Assembly: GCF_900105735.1 (NCBI RefSeq)
Contig: NZ_LT629793.1
Span: forward strand, 6,944,001-7,008,000
Direction of reading: 5' to 3'
Source of the DNA: Pseudomonas yamanorum
Lineage (GTDB): Bacteria; Pseudomonadota; Gammaproteobacteria; Pseudomonadales; Pseudomonadaceae
Length of the DNA stretch: 64,000 bases
The translations under genes were made by a program, and so were the position numbers. This document shows, one piece after another, positions 8,831 to 17,324 of this stretch; the first letter of the stretch is position 1, and every line of letters begins with the position of its first letter. Below the pieces are notes generated by a model. That model ran no database searches. It was given only the letters and a program-made list of their open reading frames with translations, and had not been told where the DNA came from.

Positions 8831-10306
8831 ATGAACAACCCGGTTTCCCTTGGCATTGATCTCGGCACCTCGGAACTCAAGGCGATCCTGATGGACGAGC
8901 AAGGCCGCGTCCTCGCTCATGCGGGGGCGCGGCTGACGGTCTCGCGCCCGCACACGGGCTGGTCCGAGCAGGCGCCTGAGGACTGGTGGCAAGCGTGCCT
9001 GAAGGCCTTGGACCAACTGCGTACTGACCAGCCGGATGCCTATGGCCGTGTCGGCTGTATCGGTTTGTCCGGGCAGATGCACGGGGCGGTATTGCTGGGG
9101 CAAGACGACCGGGTGCTGTACCCGGCGATTCTCTGGGATGACTCCCGTGCCATGGCCCAGGCTGAAGCGTTGGGCTGTGAGTTTGCCGACGTCACCGGTA
9201 GCTTGCCGATGGCCGGTCTTACGGCGCCCAAGCTGCTGTGGTTGCAGGAGCATGAGCCGGCGGTATTCAGCGCCATTGATTGCGTGCTGTCGCCCAAGGA
9301 CTATCTGCGCTTGCGCTTGAGTGGTGAGCGCGTGAGTGATGTGTCTGATGGTGCGGGGACGTTGTGGCTGGATGTGGCCAACCGGGAATGGTTTGAACCG
9401 ATGCTGCAGGCCACGGGTTTGCGGATGGCGCAGATGCCACGGCTGGTAGAAGGTGGCGCGGCCAGTGCTTGTTTGAATGCTGCGGTGGCGGGGCGACTGG
9501 GCTTGGCTGAGGGCCTGGTGATTGCTGGCGGTGGCGGGGACAACCCGGTGGCGGCGGTGGGCATTGGGGCGGTGAATGCCGGTGATGCGTTTATCACGTT
9601 GGGGACGAGTGCGGCCATCGTGGCGATTACTGATCACTCGGCGGGGAATCCGGCGAGTGCGGTGCATAGTTTTTGTCATGCGTTGCCTGGGCGTTGGTAC
9701 ACCATGGGGGCGATGTTGGCCGGGGCCAGTTGCTTGCGTTGGGTGACGCGGTTGACGGGGTCGGTTGATGAGCAGGCGTTGTTGGATCGGGTGCAGGCCG
9801 AGTTGCCGATCGGGCAGTGCGTGCCGGTTTCCAATCCGTTGTTTTTGCCGTATTTGGCGGGGGAGCGTACGCCTCATAACGACCCGCTGTTGCGGGGTGG
9901 GTTTATGAATCTGGGGCATGATTGCACGCCGGCTATGTTGGGGTATGCGGTGATGGAAGGGGTTGGGTTCGGGTTGTTGGATGCGCTGAGTGCGGTGCAG
10001 TCGGCCGGGGCCTCGGTGGGGGCTTGTGGGTTGGTGGGGGGTGGGGCCCGCAGTGAGTATTGGGCGCAGTTGCTGGCCAATATTCTTGGGCGGGAGATCT
10101 ATACGTTGCACGGTAGTGAGTTGGGGGCGTGTATTGGGGCGGCGAAGTTGGGATTTGTGGCGATTGGGCGGGGTGGGGCGCTGTTGCAGGCGGGGATGCC
10201 GGTGAAGGCACGGTTTTTTCCGGATGGTGCTCAAGCGGGTGTGTTGCAGGCACGTTATCGGAAGTTTCAGGGGCTGTTGGGGGCGGCTAAGGCTTTGCAC
10301 GATTAG
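8831..10306 (+). CDS. xylB: Xylulokinase (FGGY family)
   Basis: The 491-residue protein has the FGGY kinase N-terminal ATPase fold (LGIDLGTSELKAILMDEQG), the substrate-loop segment GLSGQMHGAVLLG typical of xylulokinases, SWSEQ-like region GWSEQAPEDWW, and the C-terminal half with GGGARSEYW and the phosphate-binding GTSAAI. It phosphorylates D-xylulose to xylulose 5-phosphate for the pentose phosphate pathway. The ATG follows the LacI stop by one base, so the two are coupled. No xylose isomerase or pentitol dehydrogenase is in this cluster, so the step before the kinase must be encoded elsewhere. GC-rich codon use becomes extreme toward the 3' end. Confidence 0.9.
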   Translation: MNNPVSLGIDLGTSELKAILMDEQGRVLAHAGARLTVSRPHTGWSEQAPEDWWQACLKALDQLRTDQPDAYGRVGCIGLSGQMHGAVLLGQDDRVLYPAILWDDSRAMAQAEALGCEFADVTGSLPMAGLTAPKLLWLQEHEPAVFSAIDCVLSPKDYLRLRLSGERVSDVSDGAGTLWLDVANREWFEPMLQATGLRMAQMPRLVEGGAASACLNAAVAGRLGLAEGLVIAGGGGDNPVAAVGIGAVNAGDAFITLGTSAAIVAITDHSAGNPASAVHSFCHALPGRWYTMGAMLAGASCLRWVTRLTGSVDEQALLDRVQAELPIGQCVPVSNPLFLPYLAGERTPHNDPLLRGGFMNLGHDCTPAMLGYAVMEGVGFGLLDALSAVQSAGASVGACGLVGGGARSEYWAQLLANILGREIYTLHGSELGACIGAAKLGFVAIGRGGALLQAGMPVKARFFPDGAQAGVLQARYRKFQGLLGAAKALHD

Positions 10307-10580
10307 CTAAGTTTTGGGTGTATATCCGTTATTTAGGTAACGGCCGCTTATGGTTCCGCTCTTACAGCGGCTCACTTTTGAACAGCGCAAAAGTAAGCAA
10401 AACGCTCTTGCCCCACCACTCGGCATCTCGCCCAGGCTCGGTGTGCCCTCACTCCGGCTTTGGACCGTGGGCCGCCGTCATGGGCCATCCCTGGCCCAGG
10501 ACGGCTAACCTGGCGTCCTGCCAGGTTACCCACGCTCCAAAGCCTGCGTTCGGCCAGCGTGGTTTAACGGGGCGCCTAAG

Positions 10581-10626
10581 ATCAAGATCAAGATCAAAAG
10601 CAAAAGCAAAAGCAAGAGCAAGAGCA
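10581..10626. repeat. Short tandem hexamer tract
   Basis: The tract consists of hexamers that drift from ATCAAG through AAAAGC to AAGAGC, giving an almost pure-purine strand with periodic C. It has no open frame of note. Such tracts can vary in length by slippage. Confidence 0.7.
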
Positions 10627-10677
10627 CAGCGGCCTACCGGCCGGCTTGAGTGTTGAAGAGCAAAATCTAAAGCTAAA

Positions 10678-10717
10678 GCGGGCACGGTCAAATGTGGGAG
10701 CTGGCTTGCCTGCGATG
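10678..10717. repeat. Solitary REP element
   Basis: These 40 bases are identical to 711-750, the left REP plus its flank in the first REPIN, but no inverted partner follows here. It is therefore a singlet REP just downstream of the minus-strand LysR gene. Confidence 0.75.
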
Positions 10718-10758
10718 GCATCACCTCGGTTTATCTGAAAAAACCAGTTGTCTGCGAT

Positions 10759-11670
10759 CTATGTAGCAGTCTCGGTCAATATCCAGTCGCGGAACGCTTG
10801 GACTTTTGTCAGCTCGCCGCACTCTGGCCGGTAGACCACGTAGTAGGCGAGGGCCACGGCGCTTTTGACTTCGCCAAACGGCCGGATCAGACGCCCGGAT
10901 GCCAGGTCGTCGCGCACCATGACGCTGCGGCCCAACGCGATGCCTTGTCCTTCGATCGCGGCCTGTACCACGGCCGCTGAGTTGTTGATACGCAGCCCGT
11001 GGCTGGCATCCGTTCCCGTTTGCTCCATCGCGTCCAGCCAGGTTCGCCAGCTTGGGAAGCTGGGGTCGCCGGCCATCGAAAGGTCGTGAATCAGCGTGCA
11101 CTGTGCGAGCGCTTCCAGGCTGAGCTTGCCGTCCGCCAGCGCTGGATAGTTCGGGGAGCAGACGGGAAAAAGGTCTTCATCCATCAACTTGATCGCTGCT
11201 AATCCAGGCCAATTACCGGCGCCATAACGCACGCCGATGTCGATACGCTCGGTGAGGAAATCCAGGGTCTTGAGGTTGGTGTTCAGCAGTACGTCGATTT
11301 CCGGATGCAACTGCTGAAAACGCTCCAGTCTGGGGAGCAACCATTTGCCGGCGAACGCCGGGCTGACCGTCACGGTCAGGTCGGTACTCTGTGACGCTTC
11401 CTTGAGACGTGCCAATCCCATTCGCAACCGATCAAAACCCTCGCGGATATCCGGCAACGCAGAACGGGCCACGTCCGTCAGCAACAGTCGGGCATTGCCG
11501 CTGCTGGCGCGGGTGAATAACGGCAGCCCCAGCCAGGATTCCAGGCTGCGCACTTGTTGGCCGACGGCGGCGGAGGTGACGTTCAGCTCTTCGGCCGCCG
11601 CAGTGAAGCTTTGATGCCTGGCCGCTGCTTCGAAAGCACGCAAGGCATTGAGGTATCCAAGTGGGTTCAT
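10759..11670 (-). CDS. LysR-family transcriptional regulator, GcvA type
   Basis: The 303-residue protein has an N-terminal winged helix (LNALRAFEAAARHQSFTAAA, then TSAAVGQQVRSLE) and a periplasmic-binding-like effector domain with VTVSPAFAGKWLLPRL, a hallmark of the GcvA-type LysR group. It is transcribed divergently from the SDR gene at 11802, its most likely target. A perfect 15-bp palindrome lies directly upstream of its start codon (11672-11686) and may serve autoregulation. The inducer is unknown. Confidence 0.88.
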   Translation of the reverse strand: MNPLGYLNALRAFEAAARHQSFTAAAEELNVTSAAVGQQVRSLESWLGLPLFTRASSGNARLLLTDVARSALPDIREGFDRLRMGLARLKEASQSTDLTVTVSPAFAGKWLLPRLERFQQLHPEIDVLLNTNLKTLDFLTERIDIGVRYGAGNWPGLAAIKLMDEDLFPVCSPNYPALADGKLSLEALAQCTLIHDLSMAGDPSFPSWRTWLDAMEQTGTDASHGLRINNSAAVVQAAIEGQGIALGRSVMVRDDLASGRLIRPFGEVKSAVALAYYVVYRPECGELTKVQAFRDWILTETAT

Positions 11671-11671
11671 C

Positions 11672-11686
11672 TAAAGAATTTCTTTA
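11672..11686. promoter_or_regulatory. Palindrome TAAAGAA-T-TTCTTTA, candidate LysR operator
   Basis: Two perfect 7-bp arms with a one-base centre sit immediately upstream of the LysR start and 116 bp ahead of the divergent SDR gene. Position suggests an operator for the LysR protein. The spacing is shorter than a typical T-N11-A box, so the assignment is tentative. Confidence 0.4.
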
Positions 11687-11801
11687 ATGGCGACGAAAGA
11701 GATCTGGTTTGTTGGCCTGACGCTGAATCGCAAGAATAGCAGGCAATCCAGCGATACAAGCTACACACGCTGGCAAACCATACGCTCAGGGGTTATTCGT
11801 C

Positions 11802-12575
11802 ATGCAAAGGTTTTCTTCCAAAGTTGTGATCGTCACCGGGGGCGGTTCGGGGATCGGTAAAGAAGTCGCACGCCGTTTTGTGGAGGAGGGGGCCAATGTG
11901 GTGATCGGTGGTCGTGATCCCGCGAAGCTGCAGCGTGCTGCCGAAGAAATCGATCCGAGCGGCACTTCGATTCGTGCGTTGGCTGGCGACATCGCCAACC
12001 CGACGACTGCCCAGGCGCTGGTAGACGAAGCGGTAAGGGCTTTCGGTGGTGTGGATATCCTGGTCAACAACGCCGGAGTGTTCCGTCCCAAACCGTTCCT
12101 CGAAGTGGATGCCAAGGAATACGACTGGTTTCTCGACACCATCCTCAAGGGCAAATTCTTCATGGCCCAGGCGGCGGCGAAAGCCATGTTGCAGCGTGGC
12201 GGTGGTGTGATTGTGCAGACCGGTTCCCTGTGGGCGATCCAGGCCATTGGCGCTACACCGTCGGCTGCGTACTCGGCGGCCAACGCCGGGGTGCATGCGC
12301 TGACCCGTAACCTCGCGATTGAACTGGCGTCGTCCAACATCCGCATCAACACCGTGGCCCCGGCCGTGGTGGAAACTCCGGTGTACGGCACGTTCATGGA
12401 CGAAAACCAGGTCAAGGAAGTGCTGCCGACCTTCAACGCTTTTCACCCGCTGGGGCGCAATGGCCAACCGGCGGATATCGCCCAGGCCATTCTGTTCCTG
12501 GCGTCCAGTGAGGCTTCGTGGATTACCGGGACCGTGTTGCCCGTCGATGGCGGCGTGACTGCCGGGCGTAACTGA
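11802..12575 (+). CDS. Short-chain dehydrogenase/reductase (SDR)
   Basis: The 257-residue protein has the classical SDR cofactor motif TGGGSGIGKEV, the NNAG motif, the catalytic tyrosine and lysine in the segment around YSAANAG, and the C-terminal GTVLPVDGGV. The usual YxxxK is replaced by YSAAN, so the active-site lysine is not in its standard place. Either the enzyme is atypical or the activity is weak. It is a cytosolic NAD(P)-dependent oxidoreductase of unknown substrate. The divergent GcvA-type LysR gene is the probable regulator. A REPIN follows the stop. Confidence 0.85.
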   Translation: MQRFSSKVVIVTGGGSGIGKEVARRFVEEGANVVIGGRDPAKLQRAAEEIDPSGTSIRALAGDIANPTTAQALVDEAVRAFGGVDILVNNAGVFRPKPFLEVDAKEYDWFLDTILKGKFFMAQAAAKAMLQRGGGVIVQTGSLWAIQAIGATPSAAYSAANAGVHALTRNLAIELASSNIRINTVAPAVVETPVYGTFMDENQVKEVLPTFNAFHPLGRNGQPADIAQAILFLASSEASWITGTVLPVDGGVTAGRN

Positions 12576-12590
12576 TCGAAAACTCAGCGT

Positions 12591-12684
12591 GTGGCGAGGG
12601 AGCTTGCTCCCGCTGGAGGGCGAAGCGCTCCCACGGTTTTTGGGGCCGCTGCGCAGCCCAACGGGAGCAACCTCCCTCGCCACA
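12591..12684. repeat. REPIN of a second sequence class
   Basis: The outer arms begin TGTGGCGAGGGAGCTTGCTC (from 12591) and end in the complementary form at 12684, with imperfect inner arms. The sequence differs from the 726-812 type, so at least two REP classes occur in the window. It separates convergent genes. Confidence 0.75.
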
Positions 12685-12704
12685 AAAAGCCCTCCAGCCC
12701 AGGT

Positions 12705-13559
12705 TTAGACGTTGGCAGCCAGTTCGCGCAGCACCTTGAGCAATGTGGTCTCACCCTTGACCACGTCCGCCTGCTCAAAGCAGATCCAGCCTTCGTTAAA
12801 CCCATCAATCATGCGCATGCGCGGCATTGGATTCTGCGCGCCTTGCTCACGAAACATCGGCTCCCACGCATCGCGAGGCACCACCTGTGCAGTCACACCG
12901 CGACCAAGCACTTCGGTCAACGTGCGGGCGATGTCGTTCGGGCTGACCCTCTGACCTTCCAGCTCAACCACACGGCGGCCAGTCCAGTGTTGCTGCAACA
13001 ATTGCGCAGCGAGGCGCCCGACGTCGGCGGTGGCGATCATCGGTACGGTCTTATCCAGCGGTTGCAGGAAGCTGTGGATCACTCCGTGTTCGCGGGCCGT
13101 GGCTACGTCGTAGGCGGCGTTTTCCATGAACCAGCCCGGGCGCAGGAAGGTCACCGGCACGTTCAACGCGCTTAGCGCCTGTTCCATCAAGGTGCGTTGG
13201 GTTAGCAGATTCAGGTGCTCGGCCTGGGCGCCGATGGTCGACAGGCACACCACTTTTTGCGGTGCCGCCGCCTCGATGGCTTGGGCTACGGCGGCAATCA
13301 CCTTGCACGCCTCGGGGAAGCCGGGCTCCGGGTCGAAATCCGAAGGCGGCAGGATGAACACTCCGGTGGCGCCCTTGAACGCTTCAGTGAGGGCGGCGGC
13401 GTCGTCCATATTGGCGATGGCGACCTCGCAACCAAGGGCGGCCCATTCGACGCCTTTGCTGGCATCGCGAATGACTGCGCGCACGGGTTGACGATCGTTG
13501 AGGAGAAAGCGCGCGAGGGCGCCGCCGACTTTGCCTGTGATTCCGGTGATGACATACAT
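12705..13559 (-). CDS. NmrA/SDR-a type NAD(P)-binding protein
   Basis: The 284-residue protein starts MYVITGITGKVGGALARFLL, with the Rossmann GxxGxxG motif, and continues with the extended/atypical SDR pattern of NmrA and QOR2-like proteins (FILPPSDFDP, VCLSTIGAQ, FLRPGWFMENA). These proteins are quinone or aldehyde reductases or redox sensors. I chose the ATG at 13559 rather than an earlier in-frame start because the Rossmann strand begins there. Substrate unknown. It is followed downstream by a REPIN and neighbours an Lrp-family gene on the same strand. Confidence 0.82.
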   Translation of the reverse strand: MYVITGITGKVGGALARFLLNDRQPVRAVIRDASKGVEWAALGCEVAIANMDDAAALTEAFKGATGVFILPPSDFDPEPGFPEACKVIAAVAQAIEAAAPQKVVCLSTIGAQAEHLNLLTQRTLMEQALSALNVPVTFLRPGWFMENAAYDVATAREHGVIHSFLQPLDKTVPMIATADVGRLAAQLLQQHWTGRRVVELEGQRVSPNDIARTLTEVLGRGVTAQVVPRDAWEPMFREQGAQNPMPRMRMIDGFNEGWICFEQADVVKGETTLLKVLRELAANV

Positions 13560-13655
13560 GGTGTTTACGCCTGTTGTTCCAATGTGTGGATCAAGCATAA
13601 ACACCGCTCTGCGTTGACAGAATAGCGATCCCGTCACTGCATCAGTGACTCAAAA

Positions 13656-14099
13656 TCATGAATCACTCAGTGGTGGCAACCGGCGTTTTACCGGAGTTTT
13701 CTTGACGATGGCGGTGTTGGTTTCGGCGTACGCGTTGAGTCGGTCAAGCAGTGTGTCCAGTTGGTCCATGGTGCGCACATGCAGGCGTGCGATGAAGCAG
13801 TCATCGCCGGTCACTTTGTCGCATTCGGTGAACTCGGGGATCGCCTGGATCTGGCGCTCCACTTCCTGCAGTTTCCCGGGCAGCGGGCGGATGCGCACGA
13901 TGGCTTGCAGCAGATAGCCAAAATGCTTGGGGTCAATGTCCACGGTGTAGTTCTTCAAGACGCCGCGCTCTTCCAGGCGCCGCAGCCGCTCGCCGACGCT
14001 GGGGGAGGAGAGGCCGGTGATGCCCGCCAAGGCCTTGAGGGACAAGCGCGAATCATCCATCAGCGCGGCGATCAGTTGCTGGTCAATGCTGTCAATCAT
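13656..14099 (-). CDS. Lrp/AsnC-family transcriptional regulator
   Basis: The 147-residue protein has an N-terminal helix-turn-helix (QQLIAALMDDSRLSLKALA, LSSPSVGERLRRLEERGV) and a C-terminal RAM ligand-binding domain (CDKVTGDDCFIARLHV). Such proteins respond to amino acids and often control an adjacent amino-acid exporter. It is divergent from an EamA exporter at 14230, with an inverted repeat between the two. This is the standard arrangement for local control and autoregulation. Confidence 0.9.
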   Translation of the reverse strand: MIDSIDQQLIAALMDDSRLSLKALAGITGLSSPSVGERLRRLEERGVLKNYTVDIDPKHFGYLLQAIVRIRPLPGKLQEVERQIQAIPEFTECDKVTGDDCFIARLHVRTMDQLDTLLDRLNAYAETNTAIVKKTPVKRRLPPLSDS

Positions 14100-14141
14100 G
14101 GTCGCTCCAAAAGCGATTGCTCAGGTTTGCCTAATAAGAAT

Positions 14142-14163
14142 AGGCGAAATGCAAGGTTCGCCT
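14142..14163. promoter_or_regulatory. Inverted repeat AGGCGAA-N8-TTCGCCT between lrp-type and eamA-type genes
   Basis: Perfect 7-bp arms (14142-14148 and 14157-14163) are embedded in A/T-rich sequence, with outer CTAATAAG and CTTATTTAG segments also roughly complementary. It lies between the divergent genes and is a good candidate site for the Lrp-type regulator. Confidence 0.5.
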
Positions 14164-14229
14164 TATTTAGAATCTGGAGTCGCTATCGGCCAGATTGCCA
14201 TAATTGAGCCTCACTTGAGGAGCTCAATC

Positions 14230-15129
14230 ATGGACAAATCCATACGTCGCGGTTCATGGGAAATGGTCGCCGCCATGCTCATATCCGGCACCATCGGCTG
14301 GTTCGTACTGGTGTCGGGTGTGCCGGTGGTCGAAGTGGTGTTCTGGCGCTGCGTGATCGGCGCGCTGACGCTGCTGGTGGTGTGCGGGTTGCTGGGTTAT
14401 CTGCGTCTGGACTTGCTGAACTACACCAAGCTCGGGCTGGCGATGCTCAGCGGCGTGGCGATTGTGGGCAATTGGTTGCTGCTGTTCGAGTCCTACGCCA
14501 GGGCTTCAATCTCCATCAGCACGGCGGTGTATAACGTCCAGCCGTTTATGTTGGTGATGCTGGCCGCGGTGTTCCTGGGGGAGAAAATCACCGTGCAAAA
14601 GCTTGCCTGGTTGAGCGTGGCTTTCGTGGGAATGCTGGCGATTGTCACCGCCCATGGCAGTCAGCAAAACACCGGGGATGACTATTTGATGGGTGTGGCG
14701 TTGGCGCTGGGCGCGGCATTTCTGTATGCGATTGCGGCGCTGATCATCAAACGCTTGAAAGAAGTGCCGCCACATTTGATGGCGTTGATCCAGGTGACCA
14801 CGGGCGCCTTACTGCTGGCACCGCTGATGCAGTGGCACAGCCTGTCTGCCTCGATGGATGCTTGGGCGGCATTGCTGACCTTGGGCGTGGTGCACACCGG
14901 CTTGATGTACGTGCTGCTGTATGGCGCGATCCAGAAGTTGCCGACGGCAATCACCGGGGCGCTGTCGTTTATCTACCCGATTGCGGCAATCTTGGTCGAC
15001 TGGATTGCCTTTGGGCATCGCCTGGGCTGGTTGCAATGGCTGGGCGTGGCGGCGATTTTGCTCGCGGCGGCGGGGTTGCAGCGGGGTTGGTGGTGGCGTT
15101 CGAAAACAGCGGTGAGCGTCAAGCCGTAG
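14230..15129 (+). CDS. EamA/DMT-family transporter
   Basis: The 299-residue integral membrane protein has about ten predicted transmembrane helices in two EamA repeats (residues about 10-140 and 155-290). The family exports amino acids or metabolites across the inner membrane. The start at 14230 (MDKSIRRGSWEMVAAML) follows GAGGAG with an eight-base gap. Divergence from an Lrp/AsnC regulator suggests an amino-acid or related efflux substrate. That is inferred. Confidence 0.9.
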   Translation: MDKSIRRGSWEMVAAMLISGTIGWFVLVSGVPVVEVVFWRCVIGALTLLVVCGLLGYLRLDLLNYTKLGLAMLSGVAIVGNWLLLFESYARASISISTAVYNVQPFMLVMLAAVFLGEKITVQKLAWLSVAFVGMLAIVTAHGSQQNTGDDYLMGVALALGAAFLYAIAALIIKRLKEVPPHLMALIQVTTGALLLAPLMQWHSLSASMDAWAALLTLGVVHTGLMYVLLYGAIQKLPTAITGALSFIYPIAAILVDWIAFGHRLGWLQWLGVAAILLAAAGLQRGWWWRSKTAVSVKP

Positions 15130-15148
15130 CATGACGCTCACCGGCGAC

Positions 15149-17137
15149 TCAGTGTGCGCCGCGCGGGATGGTCTTGAGCAGGTCATCCGGGCTGATATAA
15201 CCCACCACGCTGCCCGGTTGCGGCAGGCCGAGGATGTGGCCCTTGATCTTGCCGATCACGTGCATCTCGCAAGGCTTGCAGTCGAACTTCAGCGTCAGCA
15301 CTTCATCGCCGTGGATCAGCTGCATTGGCGCAACTTTGGTTTTCACCCCCGTCACACCCTTGGCCTGTTTAGGGCAGAGGTTGAACGAGAAGCGCAGGCA
15401 GTGCTTGGTGATCATCACCGGCACTTCGCCGGTTTCTTCGTGAGCTTCGTACGCGGCGTCGATCAGTTGCACGCCATGGCGGTGATAGAAGTCGCGAGCC
15501 TTCTGGTTGTAGACATTGGCCAGGAACGACAGGTGCGATTCCGGGTACACCGGCGGCGGCGTGGTTTCCGCCTTGCGGCCGCCCCGTGGATGAGCCTGAA
15601 TACGCGCCTCGGTCAGCGCCTCGATCACTTCACGGCGCAGGGCCTTGAGCTGCGAATTCGGGATGAAGAACGCCTGCGGCGCATCCAGCTCGATCGCGGT
15701 GGCGTGGTACTGGGTGGTGCCCAGTTGGCCCAGCAGGTCGCGCAGGGTTTCCAGGGCCTGTTCCGGCTTGTTGGCCACGCCAAACGGGCCGGGCAGGGCA
15801 ACGCTGGCGCTGATGCCTTCTTCGCTGGTGACGGTCAGTTCTAGGCGGTCTTCCTGCAGGCGAGCCGCCCACGACACGCCGATACGGCGCTCGGCGGAGG
15901 TCTTCAGTAACGCCTGCTGCCAGTTATGGTCCAGGTTGCGGTTCAACGGATGATTCGGCCGCAGTTGATGCAGGCCGGCCGGCATCTCATTGGGCTCGAC
16001 GCGGTAGCGGTAGCGCTTCTCACCGTCTTCTTCGAACTCGCCTTTTGGCTCGGCGATGTTCGCGCGGAAACCCACCACTTCGCGCTTGATCAGCACATTG
16101 AGGCCGTCGCCATTGGACAGCGGCTCATGGGTGACCACTTGCAAGTCACGCTTGCCGGCTTTCTCCACCACACCCACCGGCAGGCCGGTAAAGGTTGGGG
16201 TGTCGAAGGCGCCAATGTCGACCTTGCGGTCGGTGACGAAGTAGTCGGTGCTGCCACGGTGGAAGGTCTTTTCCGGGTCCGGCAGGAAGAAATGCGCGGT
16301 GCGGCCGCTGGAAGCGCGGGCCAGGTCCGGACGGTCTTCAAGAATCTCGTCCAGGCGCTGACGGTAATAGGCGGTGATGTTCTTCACATAGCCCATGTCC
16401 TTGTAGCGGCCTTCGATCTTGAACGAACGCACGCCGGCATCCACCAGGGCGCGCAGGTTGGCGCTCTGGTTGTTGTCTTTCATCGACAACAGGTGCTTTT
16501 CAAAGGCAACCACACGGCCCTGGTCATCCTTGAGGGTGTAGGGTAGGCGGCAGGCCTGGGAGCAATCGCCGCGGTTGGCGCTGCGGCCATTCTGGGCGTG
16601 GGAGATGTTGCACTGGCCGGAGAAGGCCACGCACAAGGCACCGTGGATGAAGAACTCGATGGCGGCATCGGTTTCATCGGCAATCGCCCGGATCTCTTGC
16701 AGGTTCAGCTCACGGGCCAACACCAGTTGCGAGAACCCGGCCTGGTCGAGGAACTTGGCCCGGCCCAGGGTGCGGATGTCGGTCTGGGTGCTGGCGTGCA
16801 GCTCGATGGGCGGAATATCCAGCTCCATCACCCCCAGGTCCTGAACGATCAGCGCGTCGACACCGGCATCGTAAAGCTCGTGGATCAGCTTGCGCGCCGG
16901 TTCCAGCTCGTTGTCGTGCAGGATCGTGTTGATGGTGGTGAACACCCGCGCATGGTAGCGCCGGGCGAACTCCACCAACTGCGCGATATCGCTCACGTCG
17001 TTGCAGGCGTTATGGCGCGCGCCGAAACTCGGGCCGCCGATGTACACGGCGTCGGCGCCATGCAGGATGGCCTCGCGGGCGATGGCAACATCGCGGGCAG
17101 GGCTGAGCAATTCCAGGTGATGCTTGGGCAAGGACAT
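15149..17137 (-). CDS. rlhA: U32-family protein RlhA, 23S rRNA hydroxylation (C2501)
   Basis: The 662-residue protein closely follows E. coli RlhA (YdcP) as I recall it: ELLSPARDVAIAREAILHGA, FGARHNA, LNTILHD-like INTILHD, the cysteine-bearing SANRGDCSQACRLPYTLKD, FKIEGRYKDM, and the C-terminal GEVLTLKFDC-like region with KFDCKPCEMHVIGKIKGH. E. coli RlhA is about 653 residues, and the shorter TrhP (YegQ) lacks the C-terminal extension. The enzyme hydroxylates cytidine 2501 of 23S rRNA, probably using an iron-sulphur cluster and prephenate-derived chemistry. The start at 17137 matches the family N-terminus; an earlier ATG adds unrelated residues. It is monocistronic here. Confidence 0.9.
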   Translation of the reverse strand: MSLPKHHLELLSPARDVAIAREAILHGADAVYIGGPSFGARHNACNDVSDIAQLVEFARRYHARVFTTINTILHDNELEPARKLIHELYDAGVDALIVQDLGVMELDIPPIELHASTQTDIRTLGRAKFLDQAGFSQLVLARELNLQEIRAIADETDAAIEFFIHGALCVAFSGQCNISHAQNGRSANRGDCSQACRLPYTLKDDQGRVVAFEKHLLSMKDNNQSANLRALVDAGVRSFKIEGRYKDMGYVKNITAYYRQRLDEILEDRPDLARASSGRTAHFFLPDPEKTFHRGSTDYFVTDRKVDIGAFDTPTFTGLPVGVVEKAGKRDLQVVTHEPLSNGDGLNVLIKREVVGFRANIAEPKGEFEEDGEKRYRYRVEPNEMPAGLHQLRPNHPLNRNLDHNWQQALLKTSAERRIGVSWAARLQEDRLELTVTSEEGISASVALPGPFGVANKPEQALETLRDLLGQLGTTQYHATAIELDAPQAFFIPNSQLKALRREVIEALTEARIQAHPRGGRKAETTPPPVYPESHLSFLANVYNQKARDFYHRHGVQLIDAAYEAHEETGEVPVMITKHCLRFSFNLCPKQAKGVTGVKTKVAPMQLIHGDEVLTLKFDCKPCEMHVIGKIKGHILGLPQPGSVVGYISPDDLLKTIPRGAH

Positions 17138-17231
17138 AGTTTTTTTAGTCAGGCTTGTCACGGAGGCGGGCATTGTAGCTGCGAAATGCCCGACCGGCAC
17201 CCGCGAGTTGCCCGGTGGCAGATGCTTTGCG

Positions 17232-17267
17232 TGGGAAATTTCCTACATATTGGCAGGCGACTTCCTT
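17232..17267 (+). promoter_or_regulatory. RocA/BvgA-type operator upstream of REC-EAL gene 1
   Basis: TGGGAAATTTCCTA (17232-17245) contains a perfect GGAAATTTCC palindrome and a consensus right heptad TTTCCTA. A second degenerate site, CAGGCGACTTCCTT (17254-17267), is exactly 22 bp further on. The first site is centred about 86 bp before the REC-EAL start. Confidence 0.65.
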
Positions 17268-17324
17268 CGCTGAAGGTTACGCCGCCTCGCCATTATTAAG
17301 GCCTTCGAGTCTGCAAAACGGTTG

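Larger units (their letters stand above)
10307..10758. other. Repeat-rich intergenic region
   Basis: No supported gene lies here. Features seen: an inverted repeat ACTTTTG/CAAAAGT (10374-10380 and 10388-10394), a GC-rich stretch with a perfect 9-bp stem (10506-10514 and 10520-10528, five-base loop), a short-period purine-rich tract (10581-10626), and a single REP (10693-10717). The 10370-10580 stretch resembles non-coding repeats I associate with P. fluorescens genomes. That resemblance is from memory and unverified. Confidence 0.5.

Noticed and set aside
8729-10300. Antisense open frame (523 codons) opposite xylB
   Set aside because: Proline- and arginine-rich shadow sequence; the FGGY kinase on the plus strand explains the region.
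10318-10656. Short open frame of 112 codons in the repeat region
   Set aside because: It covers inverted repeats and the hexamer tract and has no ribosome site; likely non-coding repeat.
11677-11684. AATTTCTT resembling half of the RocA-type motif
   Set aside because: It belongs to a different palindrome (TAAAGAA-T-TTCTTTA) next to a LysR gene and lacks the GGAAATTTCC core.
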